DNA of 64,000 nt from Pseudomonadota bacterium (GCA_029780695.1 JAKOYD010000086.1:46929-110928); one strand, 5' to 3'; shown: positions 33,537-43,230, counted from the stretch's first letter. The notes: generated from the letters alone by a model not told the origin. Numbers and translations are program-made.

Positions 33537-35438
33537 TCAGCGCTTTTGTGGCGGCAAATCCGTGCAGCTGCCGTGCGCCACCTCGGCCGCCATGCCGATG
33601 GACTCGCCCAGCGTGGGGTGCGGGTGGATGGTCTTGCCGATGTCGACGGCGTCGGCCCCCATCTCGATGGCCAGGGCCACTTCGCCGATCATGTCGCCCG
33701 CGTGCGTGCCGACGATGCCGCCGCCCAGAATGCGGCCGTGGCCGTGCGCCTCGGGGCTGTCGTCGAACAACAGCTTGGTCATGCCCTCGTCGCGGCCATT
33801 GGCAATGGCGCGGCCCGAGGCCGTCCAGGGGAACAGGCCCTTCCTGACCTTGATGCCCTGCGCCTTGGCCTGGTCTTCGGTCAGGCCGACCCAGGCGACC
33901 TCGGGGTCGGTGTAGGCCACGCTGGGGATCACGCGGGCGTTGAAGGCAGCCTTGGCCAGCGCCTCGTCGCCCTTCAATTCGCCAGCGATGACTTCGGCCG
34001 CCACGTGCGCCTCGTGCACCGCCTTGTGCGCCAGCATGGGCTGGCCGACGATGTCGCCGATGGCGAAGATGTGCGGCGCGTTGGTGCGCATCTGCACGTC
34101 GACGTTGATGAAGCCGCGATCCGTCACCGCCACGCCGGCCTTGTCGGCCCCGATCTTCTTGCCGTTGGGGCTGCGGCCGACGGCTTGCAGCACCAGGTCG
34201 TAGGTCTGCGGCGCGGGGGCGCCCTCGCCTTCAAAGCTCACCTCGATGCCCGCATCGGTCGCCTTGGCGGCCACCGTCTTGGTCTTGAGCATGATGTTGT
34301 CGAAGCGCGGCGCGTTCAGCTTTTGCCACACCTTGACCAGATCGCGGTCGGCGCCCTGCATCAGGCCGTCGAGCATTTCGACCACATCCAAGCGCGCGCC
34401 GAGCGTGCTGTAGACGGTGCCCATTTCCAGCCCGATGATGCCGCCGCCCAGGATGAGCATCTTCTTGGGCACCGATTTCAGCGCCAGCGCGCCGGTGGAG
34501 TCGACGACGCGCGGGTCTTCGGGCATGAAAGGCAGGCGCACGGCCTGCGAGCCGGCGGCGATGATGGCGCGCTTGAACTGCACCACCTGTTTCTTGCCGG
34601 TTTTCTCCTGGCCCGTGCCACTGGTTTCTTCGACCTCGAGGTGGTTGCTACCCACGAAGCTGCCGTAGCCCCGCACCGTCGTCACCTTGCGCATCTTGGC
34701 CATCGCGCCCAGGCCGCCGGTCAGCTTGCCGATGACTTTTTCCTTGTGGGTGCGCAGCTTGTCGATGTCCACTTTCGGCGCGCCGCCGTAGTCGATGCCC
34801 AGCGCGGCGAGGTGGCTGACTTCGTCCATCACCGCCGCGACGTGCAGCAGCGCTTTCGACGGGATGCAGCCGACGTTCAGGCACACGCCGCCCAGTTGCG
34901 CATAGCGCTCGACCAGCACGACTTTCAGGCCCAGATCGGCCGCGCGGAACGCCGCCGAATAGCCGCCAGGGCCGCCGCCGAGCACGAGCACGTCGCAGTC
35001 GAGGTCGGCACTTCCTGTGTAACTGGCGCCCGCAGACGCCGGCTGTTCACTCCCTCTCCCGCCTGCGGGAGAGGAGCCTGCCCCGGACTCGATCCGGGGT
35101 TGGGGTGAGGGCGCGGGGGCAGATGCAGGCGCAGCGCTTGGCGAAGTCGCCCCACCCTCACCCCTACCCTCTCCCGCCGCGGCGGCAGAGGGAGAAGAAG
35201 CCGCCGCCTCCAGTGTCAACAACACACTGCCCTCGTTCACCGTATCGCCCAGCTTGACGGCCAGCGCCTTGACCACGCCCGCGTGACTTGACGGGATCTC
35301 CATCGACGCCTTGTCGCTCTCCACCGTGACCAGGCTCTGCTCCACCTTCACCGTGTCGCCAGGCTTGACCAGCACTTCGATGATGGCGACGTCCTTGAAG
35401 TCGCCAATGTCGGGCACCTTGACTTGAATTTCAGCCAT
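33537..35438 (-). CDS. lpdA: Dihydrolipoyl dehydrogenase with N-terminal lipoyl domain
   Basis: A 633-residue E3 of pyruvate dehydrogenase. Residues 1-78 are a lipoyl domain with the lipoyl Lys at K43 (ESDKASME). The flavoprotein starts with CDVLVLGGGPGGYSAAFRAADLG near 148-170 and has the redox pair GGVCLNVGC (C186-C191). The NAD fold is ILGGGIIGLEMGTVYSTLGA and the active-site HPHPTLGE lies near the end. The linker at residues about 81-131 is encoded by REP-like repeats (35049-35197) and reads as Gly/Ser/Pro/Ala-rich sequence with SPSAAAAGEGRGEGG and SSPAGGRGSE. The gene starts 15 bases after aceF; the three genes form one operon. Confidence 0.96.
   Translation of the reverse strand: MAEIQVKVPDIGDFKDVAIIEVLVKPGDTVKVEQSLVTVESDKASMEIPSSHAGVVKALAVKLGDTVNEGSVLLTLEAAASSPSAAAAGEGRGEGGATSPSAAPASAPAPSPQPRIESGAGSSPAGGRGSEQPASAGASYTGSADLDCDVLVLGGGPGGYSAAFRAADLGLKVVLVERYAQLGGVCLNVGCIPSKALLHVAAVMDEVSHLAALGIDYGGAPKVDIDKLRTHKEKVIGKLTGGLGAMAKMRKVTTVRGYGSFVGSNHLEVEETSGTGQEKTGKKQVVQFKRAIIAAGSQAVRLPFMPEDPRVVDSTGALALKSVPKKMLILGGGIIGLEMGTVYSTLGARLDVVEMLDGLMQGADRDLVKVWQKLNAPRFDNIMLKTKTVAAKATDAGIEVSFEGEGAPAPQTYDLVLQAVGRSPNGKKIGADKAGVAVTDRGFINVDVQMRTNAPHIFAIGDIVGQPMLAHKAVHEAHVAAEVIAGELKGDEALAKAAFNARVIPSVAYTDPEVAWVGLTEDQAKAQGIKVRKGLFPWTASGRAIANGRDEGMTKLLFDDSPEAHGHGRILGGGIVGTHAGDMIGEVALAIEMGADAVDIGKTIHPHPTLGESIGMAAEVAHGSCTDLPPQKR
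35049..35197. repeat. REP-like palindromes (family B) inside lpdA
   Basis: ACTCCCTCTCCCGCCTGCGG and GGTTGGGGTGAGGG in the first unit, then CACCCTCACCCCTACCCTC and AGAGGGAG in the second. They stay open in the lpdA frame and form the linker between the lipoyl and FAD domains. Confidence 0.85.
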
Positions 35439-35453
35439 GTCAACGCCCCCCGA

Positions 35454-37166
35454 TCACAACAGCACACGGCGGAAGTCGCCGAGGATCTGGGCCAGATACG
35501 CGTTGAAGCGCGCCGCAGCCGCACCGTCGATCACGCGGTGGTCCCACGTCAGCGACAGCGGCAGCATCAGGCGCGGCTGGAAGGCCTTGCCGTCCCACAC
35601 CGGCTCGATGTTCGAGCGGCACACGCCCAGAATCGCCACCTCGGGCGCGTTGATGATGGGCGTGAAGTAGCGCCCGCCGATGCCGCCCAGCGACGAGATG
35701 GTGAAGGTGGCGCCGCTCATGTCGGCCGGGCCCAGTTTGCCGTCGCGCGCCTTCTTGGCCAGCGCGCCCATTTCTTCGCTGATCTGCAGCACGCCCTTCT
35801 TGTCGGCGTCCTTGATGACCGGCACGACCAGACCGTTGGGCGTATCGGCCGCAAAGCCGATGTGCCAGAACTGCTTGTAGATCAGCGCGTCGCCGTCCAG
35901 GCTGGAGTTGAACTCGGGGAATTTCTTCAGCGCCGCCACGCAGGCCTTGATGAGGAAGGCAAGCATGGTCACCTTGACGCCACTCTTCTCGTTCTCCTTG
36001 TTGGTCGAGACGCGGAAGGCTTCGAGGTCGGTGATGTCGGCGTCGTCGTGGTTGGTGACGGCCGGGATCATGATCGCGTTGCGCAGCAGGTTGGCGCCGC
36101 TGATCTTCTTGATGCGGCTCATCTCCTTGCGCTCGATCGGGCCGAACTTGGCGAAGTCGACCTTCGGCCACGGGATCAGGTTCAGTTCGCCGCCGCCCGT
36201 CACCGCGCCACCGCCGGCCGCCGGCGCGGCGCCCTGAGCCTTGGTGCGCGCGGCGCCGGCCATCACGGCCTTGGTGAAGTTCTGGATGTCGTCCTGCGTG
36301 ATGCGGCCCTTGGGGCCAGTGCCATGGACTTCGTCCAGCGGCACGCCGAGTTCGCGCGCGAACTTGCGCACGGACGGGCTGGCGTACGGCAGGCCCACGG
36401 GCGGTTTGGTCGGATCGTGCGGGGCCGGTGCGGCCGCGCCGTTTGCTTCTGATTTGATAGCTGCTTGCGCTGGCTGGGCGGGCGCTGGAGCCTGTTTTGA
36501 TTCAGAAGCCGCCGGTGCGGCGGGTGCCGGTGCGGCGGCCGGGGCTGCGCCTGCGCCTTCGACGATGGCCAGCAGGTCGCCTTGGTTGATCTTGTCGCCG
36601 ACCTTGACCTTCATCTCCTTCACCACGCCGGCGTGGCTCGACGGAATTTCCATCGACGCCTTGTCGGATTCGACGGTGATGAGGCTTTGCTCGACCTTGA
36701 CCGTGTCCCCGGGCTTGACGAAGACCTCGATCACGGCCACGTCCTTGAAGTCACCAATGTCGGGCACGCGCACTTCCACCGCGCCGCCAGCAGCCGGTGC
36801 AGCCGCGGCGCCAGCGCCCGCCGTATCGGCCGCGCGCGCGACCGCCGCGGCCTGGCTGGCACCGGGCACCACTTCGCTGCCGCCCACCGGCGGCTCGGCG
36901 TTGACCGGGTTCACGGCGGCGGCGGCGCCTTCCGCTTCGAGCAGCAACACGACGCTGCCTTCGTTGACCGTGTCGCCCACCTTGACCTTCAGCTCTTTCA
37001 CCACGCCGGCCATGCTCGACGGGATTTCCATCGACGCCTTGTCGCTTTCAACGGTGATGAGCGATTGCTCGGCCTTGACCGTGTCGCCGGGCTTGACCAG
37101 CACCTCGATCACGCCCACGTCCTTGAAGTCGCCGATGTCGGGGACCTTGACTTCCACCAATGCCAT
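35454..37166 (-). CDS. aceF: Pyruvate dehydrogenase E2, dihydrolipoamide acetyltransferase
   Basis: A 570-residue E2 with two lipoyl domains (K43 and K169, both in ESDKASME), Ala/Pro linkers, a peripheral subunit-binding domain (about 257-295, VRKFARELGVPLDEVHGTG) and a C-terminal acyltransferase core ending TWDHRVIDGAAAARF, with the catalytic His. The linker before the binding domain (about residues 221-241) is encoded by a family A repeat at 36445-36508. GAGGAGA precedes the ATG. It lies 15 bases downstream of aceE and 15 upstream of lpdA. The two lipoyl domains and that of lpdA are nearly identical in sequence. Confidence 0.97.
   Translation of the reverse strand: MALVEVKVPDIGDFKDVGVIEVLVKPGDTVKAEQSLITVESDKASMEIPSSMAGVVKELKVKVGDTVNEGSVVLLLEAEGAAAAVNPVNAEPPVGGSEVVPGASQAAAVARAADTAGAGAAAAPAAGGAVEVRVPDIGDFKDVAVIEVFVKPGDTVKVEQSLITVESDKASMEIPSSHAGVVKEMKVKVGDKINQGDLLAIVEGAGAAPAAAPAPAAPAASESKQAPAPAQPAQAAIKSEANGAAAPAPHDPTKPPVGLPYASPSVRKFARELGVPLDEVHGTGPKGRITQDDIQNFTKAVMAGAARTKAQGAAPAAGGGAVTGGGELNLIPWPKVDFAKFGPIERKEMSRIKKISGANLLRNAIMIPAVTNHDDADITDLEAFRVSTNKENEKSGVKVTMLAFLIKACVAALKKFPEFNSSLDGDALIYKQFWHIGFAADTPNGLVVPVIKDADKKGVLQISEEMGALAKKARDGKLGPADMSGATFTISSLGGIGGRYFTPIINAPEVAILGVCRSNIEPVWDGKAFQPRLMLPLSLTWDHRVIDGAAAARFNAYLAQILGDFRRVLL
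36445..36508 (+). repeat. Family A repeat inside aceF linker
   Basis: TTTGATAGCTGCTTGCGCTG and GCGCTGGAGCCTG, flanked by GCTTCTGA and its reverse complement TCAGAAGC. It is translated as a flexible Ala/Pro/Gln linker. Confidence 0.75.
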
Positions 37167-37181
37167 GTTTGTCTCCTCGCC

Positions 37182-39914
37182 TCAGGCGTACAGCGGGTTG
37201 ATCTTGTCGGTCTGGATGCCGTACTGCTTGATGGCATCCTGCACGCGGCTCATGGACAGCTTGCCGTCGAGCGCCAGCTCGCGCAGCGCGGCCACCACGA
37301 TGTAGTGGCGGTTGACCTCGAAGTGCTCGCGCAGCTTGCTGCGGAAGTCGCTGCGGCCGAAGCCGTCGGTGCCCAGCACGGCATAGCGGCGCGCCTGGCC
37401 TTTGTCGTCCTTCGGCATGAAGGGGCGAATCTGCTCGGTGAAGGCGCGGATGTAGTCGGTCGAGGCCACCACCGGCCCGGCATGACCGGCCAGCTGCTGC
37501 GCGACGAAGGGCACGCGCGGCGTTTCGGTCGGGTGCAGCAGGTTCCAGCGCTCGCAGTCCTGGCCCTCGCGCGCCAGTTCGTTGAAGCTGGGGCAGCTCC
37601 ACACGTCGGCCACCACGCCCCAATCCTTCAACAGCAGCTCTTGCGCGGCGATGCTTTCGCGCAGGATGGTGCCCGAGCCGAGCAGCTGCACGCGTGGCGC
37701 GCCGCCCTTGCCGGCCGCATCGGCGCCGGGCTTGCACAGGTACATGCCCTTGATGATCTGCTCTTCGGTGCCTTCGGCAAGGCCGGGCATCGGGTAGTTC
37801 TCGTTCAACAGCGTCAGGTAGTAATAAACGTTCTCCTGCTTCTCGACCATGCGCTTCAGGCCGTGGTGCAGGATCACGCCGACTTCGTGCGCAAACGTCG
37901 GGTCGTAGCTGATGCAGTTGGGCACCGTGCTGGCCAGCACCTGGCTGTGGCCGTCTTCGTGTTGCAGGCCTTCGCCGTTGAGCGTGGTGCGGCCGCTGGT
38001 GCCGCCGAGCAAAAAGCCGCGCGCCTGCATGTCGCCCGCCGCCCAGGCCAGGTCGCCAAAGCGCTGGAAGCCGAACATCGAGTAGTACACGTAGAACGGC
38101 ATCATGATGCGGTTGCTCGTGCTGTAGCTGGTGGCGGCGGCGATCCAGCTGGCCATGCCGCCGGCCTCGTTGATGCCCTCTTGCAGAATCTGGCCGGCCT
38201 TGTCTTCCTTGTAGTACATCACCTGGTCGCGGTCGACCGGGGTGTAGAGCTGGCCCTTCGGGTTGTAGATGCCGATCTGGCGGAACAGGCCTTCCATGCC
38301 GAAGGTGCGTGCCTCATCGACCAGGATGGGCACCACGCGCGGGCCGAATTCCTTGTCGCGCAGCAGCTGCGTCAAAAAGCGCACGAAGGCCTGCGTGGTG
38401 CTGATCTCGCGCCCTTCGGCGGTCGGCTCGAGCACGGCCTTGAAGGTCTCCAGCGACGGGATGGTGAAGCTCTCGTCGGCCTTGGTGCGCCGCACCGGCA
38501 GGTAGCCGCCCAGCGCCTGGCGGCGCTCGTGCAGGTACTTCATCTCCGGCGTGTCGTCGGCCGGCTTGTAGTAGGGCAGCTTGTCCAGCTCGCTGTCGGG
38601 GATGGGGATGTTGAAGCGATCGCGGATGTAGCGAATGTCCTCGTCGGCCAGCTTCTTGGTCTGGTGCACGGTGTTCTTGCCCTCGCCCGCCTTGCCCATG
38701 CCGTAGCCCTTGACGGTCTTGACCAGCAGCACCGTCGGCTGGCCCTGGTGGTGCTGGGCGTTGTGGAAGGCGGCATAGACCTTCTCGGGGTCGTGGCCGC
38801 CGCGGCGCAATTCCCAGATCTCATCGTCGGTCATGTGCTCGACCAGCTTGGCGGTCTCGGGATATTTGCCGAAGAAGTGCTTGCGCACCCAGGCGCCGTC
38901 GTTGGCCTTCATGGCCTGGTAGTCGCCGTCCAGCGTCTCCATCATCACCTGCTTGAGCTTGCCGGACTTGTCGCGCGCCAGCAGTTCGTCCCAGCCCTTG
39001 CCCCAGAGCAGCTTGACGACGTGCCAGCCGGCGCCGCGGAAGTCGCCTTCCAGCTCCTGGATGATCTTGCTGTTGCCGCGCACCGGGCCATCGAGGCGCT
39101 GCAGGTTGCAGTTGATGACGAAGATCAGGTTGTCGAGGTTTTCGCGCGCCGCCAGGCTGATGGCGCCCTTGCTCTCGGGCTCGTCCATTTCGCCGTCGCC
39201 CAGGAACACCCAGACCTTGCGGTTGGCGGTGTCGGCGATGCCGCGCGCGTGCAGGTATTTCAGAAAACGCGCCTGGTAGATCGCCATCAGTGGGCCCAGG
39301 CCCATGCTGACGGTGGGGAACTGCCAAAACTCGGGCATCAGCTTGGGGTGCGGGTAGCTCGACAGGCCCTTGCCATCGACTTCCTGGCGGAAGTTTTCAA
39401 GCTGATCCTCGGTGATGCGGCCTTCCAGGTAGGCGCGGGCGTAAATGCCCGGCGCGCTGTGGCCCTGGAAGTAAATGCAGTCGCCGCCATGGCCTTCGCT
39501 CTCGGCGTGCCAGAAGTGGTTGAAACCGGCGCCCCACATGCTGGCCAGCGACGCGAACGAGCCGATATGGCCGCCCAGGTCACCGCCGTCGTCGGGGTTG
39601 TGCCGGTTGGCGCGCACCACCATGGCCATGGCGTTCCAGCGCATGTAGGCGCGCAAGCGCTTTTCGATGGCGATGTTGCCGGGCGAGCGGGCTTCCTGCG
39701 CCGGCTCCAGCGTGTTCACGTAGCCGGTGGTGGCCGAAAACGGCAGGTCGATGCTTTGCTGGCGCGCGTGTTCCAGCAGTTCTTCCAGCAGCGCGTGGGC
39801 GCGCTCGGGGCCCTCGCGTTCGATGACGGCGGACAGGGCGTCCAGCCATTCACGGGTTTCCTGAGCGTCGATCTCGGCGGCGGCGATGGCGTTCGCCTTG
39901 GGATCCTCTGACAT
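37182..39914 (-). CDS. aceE: Pyruvate dehydrogenase E1 component (homodimeric type)
   Basis: A 910-residue thiamine-diphosphate enzyme that decarboxylates pyruvate and acetylates E2. The ThDP/Mg motif begins GDGEMDEPESKGAISLAARE near residues 240-260 and ends with NCN. The GHSAPGIYARAYLEGR segment near the N-terminus and the transketolase-like middle (RIMMPFYVYYSMFGFQRFGD) are typical. The ATG at 39914 is chosen: GAGGAGA precedes it and the protein begins MSEDPKAN; an ORF extension to 39983 crosses the promoter region. It is divergent from a sensor kinase gene. Confidence 0.97.
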   Translation of the reverse strand: MSEDPKANAIAAAEIDAQETREWLDALSAVIEREGPERAHALLEELLEHARQQSIDLPFSATTGYVNTLEPAQEARSPGNIAIEKRLRAYMRWNAMAMVVRANRHNPDDGGDLGGHIGSFASLASMWGAGFNHFWHAESEGHGGDCIYFQGHSAPGIYARAYLEGRITEDQLENFRQEVDGKGLSSYPHPKLMPEFWQFPTVSMGLGPLMAIYQARFLKYLHARGIADTANRKVWVFLGDGEMDEPESKGAISLAARENLDNLIFVINCNLQRLDGPVRGNSKIIQELEGDFRGAGWHVVKLLWGKGWDELLARDKSGKLKQVMMETLDGDYQAMKANDGAWVRKHFFGKYPETAKLVEHMTDDEIWELRRGGHDPEKVYAAFHNAQHHQGQPTVLLVKTVKGYGMGKAGEGKNTVHQTKKLADEDIRYIRDRFNIPIPDSELDKLPYYKPADDTPEMKYLHERRQALGGYLPVRRTKADESFTIPSLETFKAVLEPTAEGREISTTQAFVRFLTQLLRDKEFGPRVVPILVDEARTFGMEGLFRQIGIYNPKGQLYTPVDRDQVMYYKEDKAGQILQEGINEAGGMASWIAAATSYSTSNRIMMPFYVYYSMFGFQRFGDLAWAAGDMQARGFLLGGTSGRTTLNGEGLQHEDGHSQVLASTVPNCISYDPTFAHEVGVILHHGLKRMVEKQENVYYYLTLLNENYPMPGLAEGTEEQIIKGMYLCKPGADAAGKGGAPRVQLLGSGTILRESIAAQELLLKDWGVVADVWSCPSFNELAREGQDCERWNLLHPTETPRVPFVAQQLAGHAGPVVASTDYIRAFTEQIRPFMPKDDKGQARRYAVLGTDGFGRSDFRSKLREHFEVNRHYIVVAALRELALDGKLSMSRVQDAIKQYGIQTDKINPLYA

Positions 39915-40084
39915 TGCTTGTCTCCTCGTCTTTGTAGGGATGGTGGGCATTGTGAATGAAGCCGTGATCATCGCACAAAACATTCATTTTTCAAATAGAG
40001 AATTTATATATCACCATATGAAATAGTAGATGGGTTGAGCAACATCATCGGTGTGGCAACTCGGTGCCACTACACTGGCCGCCC
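39915..40084. promoter_or_regulatory. Divergent promoter region aceE / sensor kinase
   Basis: A 170-base gap with an AT-rich core (about 39972-40028: TTCATTTTTCAAATAGAG, then ATTTATATATCACCATATG) in otherwise GC-rich DNA. It is likely to hold both divergent promoters and regulator sites; no clear palindrome was resolved. Confidence 0.55.
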
Positions 40085-42607
40085 ATGTCCAACCACAGCG
40101 CCGCCACCGTGCCCGATCCCAGCGCTGCGCGCCAGGGGTGGCAGCGCGTGTTGCTGGGGCAGGACCGCATCGTGCACCTGGCGCCGTTGGCCGCCGTGCT
40201 GCTGTTTCTGGCCGCCATCGTGTCGGCGTTCTGGTATCTGCGGCTTGAAGAAGTGCGGCGCGAGCAGGAGGCCGTCAAGCGCGACGTCGAATACAGCCAG
40301 CAGCGCCTGCGCCTGCGCCTGCTGGAGCGGCAAGAGCAACTGATGCGTCTGGCGCGCGACATGGCCGACCGCGAAATGTCCACGCTGCAGTTCGACTTTC
40401 GCGCCGAGGCGCTGGTCACGCAGTTTCCCGAATTGCTGGCGCTGAGCTGGCTGGACGGGCACCGCCAATTGCGCGCCACGCAGGCATCGCCCAGTGTGTC
40501 GCCGGTGCGCGATTGGGTGTCTGAAGGCCAGCTGAAGACTGGCGACGCCGAAACCGGCTTCGGCCTGGCGAAGGACTTGCGCCAGCCGGTGTACACCCAG
40601 CCCCTGGTGGCCCAGGGCACCGAACCCGAGCTGTACCTGCACGTGCCGATCACGCCGCGCGGCGAATTCGCCGGCACGCTGCTGGCCGAATATTCGGTGG
40701 ACGGGCTGCTGCGCTACAGCGTGCCGGCCGAAGTGCTGGCCAAGTACGCCGTCGCGCTGCTCGATGCCAAGGGCCAGTTGCTGGCCGGCCAGACCATTCC
40801 GGATCGCCAGGGCCTGGCCGAGCTGCTGCCGTGGGCCGGCAAGGTCAACGAGTTCGAAATCCCCGTCTCGCCCGTGGGCAACGGCCTGGTGCTGCGCGCG
40901 CAGGCCTGGCGCACGTCGCAGGGCGTGGTGGGCGGCACGCTGTTCTGGCTGGTGGCGGTGCTGGCGACGATGACGGCCTGGATGCTGATCGCCAACTGGC
41001 GCCAGTCGCAGCGGCGCCAACAGGCGCAGCACGCGCTGCAGGCCGAAACCAGCTTTCGCCGGGCGATGGAAAACTCCATGCTCACCGGCATGCGCGCGCT
41101 CGACCTGAACGGGCGCATCACCTACGTCAACCCCGCCTTCTGCCAGATGACGGGCTGGAGCGAGGACGAGCTGATCGGCCAGACCGAGCCCTTCAGCTAC
41201 TGGCCGCCCGAAGACCGCGACGCACTGTCTGCGCGCCTGAGCGACGAACTGGACGGCGGCGCCGAATCGTCGGGCTTTCAGATGCGGGTGCAGCGCAAGG
41301 ACGGCACGGTGTTCGACGCCCGGCTGTACGTGTCGCCGCTGATCGACGCCACCGGCAAGCAGACCGGCTGGATGGCGTCGATGACCGACATCACCGAGCC
41401 CAACCGCGTGCGGCGCCAGCTTTCGGCCTCATACGAGCGCTTTACGACCGTGCTGGAAGCGCTGGATGCTTCTGTTTCCGTAGCACCGCTGGGCAGCGAG
41501 GAGCTGCTTTTTGCCAACAAGCTGTACCGCCAGTGGTTCGGCGCCACCACCGGCGGCCACCTGGGGCTGGTGGCGCGCGCCGGCACGCCGCAAACGCAGC
41601 TGGCGGACGAGGGCCTGGACTCGGTGGATTCATTTGCCGGGTTGCCGCTCGACAGCCTGGCCACGACGCCGGTGGCCGAACAGGTCGAGGTCTACATCGA
41701 GCGGCTGGACAAATGGCTGGAGGTGCGTTCGCGTTACCTCAACTGGGTGGACGGCCGGCTGGCGCAGATGGTGATCGCCACCGACATTACGGCGCGCCGC
41801 CATGCCCAGGAACAGGCCGCCGCCCAGGCCGAGCGCGCGCAGACGGCCAGCCGCCTGATCACCATGGGCGAAATGGCCTCCAGCGTGGCGCACGAATTGA
41901 ACCAGCCGCTGACGGCCATCAGCAACTACTGCACCGGCATGATCTCGCGCATCAAGGGCGGCAGCATCAGCCAGGACGACCTGCTGGGCGCGCTGGACAA
42001 GACCGCGCGCCAGGCGCAGCGCGCCGGCCAGGTGGTGCAGCACATCCGCAGCTTCGTCAAGCGCAGCGAGCCGCGCCGCGAATGGGCCGAGGTGGCCACC
42101 ATGATGGAACAGGTGGTGGAGCTGGCCGACATCGAGCTGCGCCGACGCCAGATCCGCCTGACGCACCAGATCGCCCCGGGCCTGCCGGCGATGTATGTCG
42201 ACCCGATCCTGATCGAGCAGGTTGTCATCAATCTGATCAAGAACGGCGCCGAGTCCATCGACGCCGCGCAGCGCGTCACCGGCAACCGCGTGGTTGACCT
42301 GCGCGTAATGCAGCGCGACGTCGAAGACCTGCCCACCATGCACTTCAGCGTGACCGATTCGGGGCGCGGGCTGTCGCCCGAAGCGCTGTCGCGCCTGTAC
42401 GAAGCCTTCTTCTCCACCAAGGCCGAAGGCCTGGGCATCGGGCTCAATCTGTGCCGCTCGATCATCGAGTCGCACCAGGGCCGGATCAGCGCGGAGAACC
42501 TCTACAATGCCGGCCAAGTCGTGGGCTGCCGCTTCAGTTTCTGGATTCCGGTGGGCCCCGTTCCGGATGCGCTGGCATCCACCCCGAACGCCAGGACAGT
42601 TGCATGA
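40085..42607 (+). CDS. Membrane PAS sensor histidine kinase
   Basis: An 840-residue two-component sensor. Two membrane segments (about 34-56 and 288-310) enclose a periplasmic sensing domain. A cytoplasmic PAS domain (about 325-450, with YVNPAFCQMTGWSEDELIG) and a second PAS-like region follow. The phosphoacceptor is H603 in SSVAHELNQPLTAISNY, of the DctB/FixL kinase type. The ATPase domain has the N box VINLIKNGAESI, the G1 box DSGRGLSP and GLGIGLNLCRSI. The stop overlaps the response regulator start by four bases. Its position opposite aceE suggests a pyruvate- or carbon-related signal, but this is inference. Confidence 0.92.
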   Translation: MSNHSAATVPDPSAARQGWQRVLLGQDRIVHLAPLAAVLLFLAAIVSAFWYLRLEEVRREQEAVKRDVEYSQQRLRLRLLERQEQLMRLARDMADREMSTLQFDFRAEALVTQFPELLALSWLDGHRQLRATQASPSVSPVRDWVSEGQLKTGDAETGFGLAKDLRQPVYTQPLVAQGTEPELYLHVPITPRGEFAGTLLAEYSVDGLLRYSVPAEVLAKYAVALLDAKGQLLAGQTIPDRQGLAELLPWAGKVNEFEIPVSPVGNGLVLRAQAWRTSQGVVGGTLFWLVAVLATMTAWMLIANWRQSQRRQQAQHALQAETSFRRAMENSMLTGMRALDLNGRITYVNPAFCQMTGWSEDELIGQTEPFSYWPPEDRDALSARLSDELDGGAESSGFQMRVQRKDGTVFDARLYVSPLIDATGKQTGWMASMTDITEPNRVRRQLSASYERFTTVLEALDASVSVAPLGSEELLFANKLYRQWFGATTGGHLGLVARAGTPQTQLADEGLDSVDSFAGLPLDSLATTPVAEQVEVYIERLDKWLEVRSRYLNWVDGRLAQMVIATDITARRHAQEQAAAQAERAQTASRLITMGEMASSVAHELNQPLTAISNYCTGMISRIKGGSISQDDLLGALDKTARQAQRAGQVVQHIRSFVKRSEPRREWAEVATMMEQVVELADIELRRRQIRLTHQIAPGLPAMYVDPILIEQVVINLIKNGAESIDAAQRVTGNRVVDLRVMQRDVEDLPTMHFSVTDSGRGLSPEALSRLYEAFFSTKAEGLGIGLNLCRSIIESHQGRISAENLYNAGQVVGCRFSFWIPVGPVPDALASTPNARTVA

Positions 42608-43230
42608 GTTTGATTCCGAAGCGAGGCACGGTGTATGTGGTGGACGACGACGAGGCCGTGCGCGATTCGGTGCAATGGCTGCTCGAAGGGCAGGACTTCC
42701 GCGTGCGCTGCTTCGAATCGGCCGAAGTGCTGCTGGCCCGCTACGACCCGCGCGAAGTCGCCTGCCTGATCGTCGACATCCGCATGGACGGCATGAGCGG
42801 GCTTGAATTGCAGGACCGCCTGATCGAGCGCAACTCGCCGCTGCCCCTCGCCTTCATCACCGGCCACGGCGACGTACCGCTGGCCGTCGACGCCATGAAG
42901 AAAGGCGCGATGGACTTCATCCAGAAGCCCTTCAAGGAAGACCACCTGGTGCCGCTGGTCGAGCGCATGCTGGAGCACGCCCGCACCACCTTCGCCGAAC
43001 ACCAGCAGGCCGCCACGCGCGATGCGCTGTTGGCCAAGCTAACCGGCCGCGAGGCGCAGGTGCTGGAGCGCATCGTCGCTGGCCGCCTGAACAAGCAGAT
43101 TGCCGACGACCTGGGCATCAGCATCAAGACGGTGGAGGCGCACCGCGCCAACATCATGGAAAAACTCGGCGCCAATACCGTGGCTGACCTGTTGAAAATT
43201 GCGCTGGGGCAGAACTCGGGCAAGACCTGA
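42604..43230 (+). CDS. FixJ/NarL-type response regulator
   Basis: A 208-residue regulator. The receiver domain has the acidic pocket VVDDDEAVR, phosphoacceptor D58 in LIVDIRMDG, and the K in FIQKPFKED. The C-terminal LuxR/NarL-type helix-turn-helix is LTGREAQVLERIVAGRLNKQIADDLGISIKTVEAHRANIMEKLG. It overlaps the kinase gene by four bases (ATGA), making a clear pair. The gap between this gene and folD holds a family A hairpin followed by six T, possibly serving as terminator. Confidence 0.94.
   Translation: MSLIPKRGTVYVVDDDEAVRDSVQWLLEGQDFRVRCFESAEVLLARYDPREVACLIVDIRMDGMSGLELQDRLIERNSPLPLAFITGHGDVPLAVDAMKKGAMDFIQKPFKEDHLVPLVERMLEHARTTFAEHQQAATRDALLAKLTGREAQVLERIVAGRLNKQIADDLGISIKTVEAHRANIMEKLGANTVADLLKIALGQNSGKT

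Noticed and set aside
36582..39911. Very long forward-strand open frame antisense to aceE/aceF
   Set aside because: Its translation lacks domains and mirrors the third codon positions of strongly conserved reverse-strand genes; it is a high-GC shadow.
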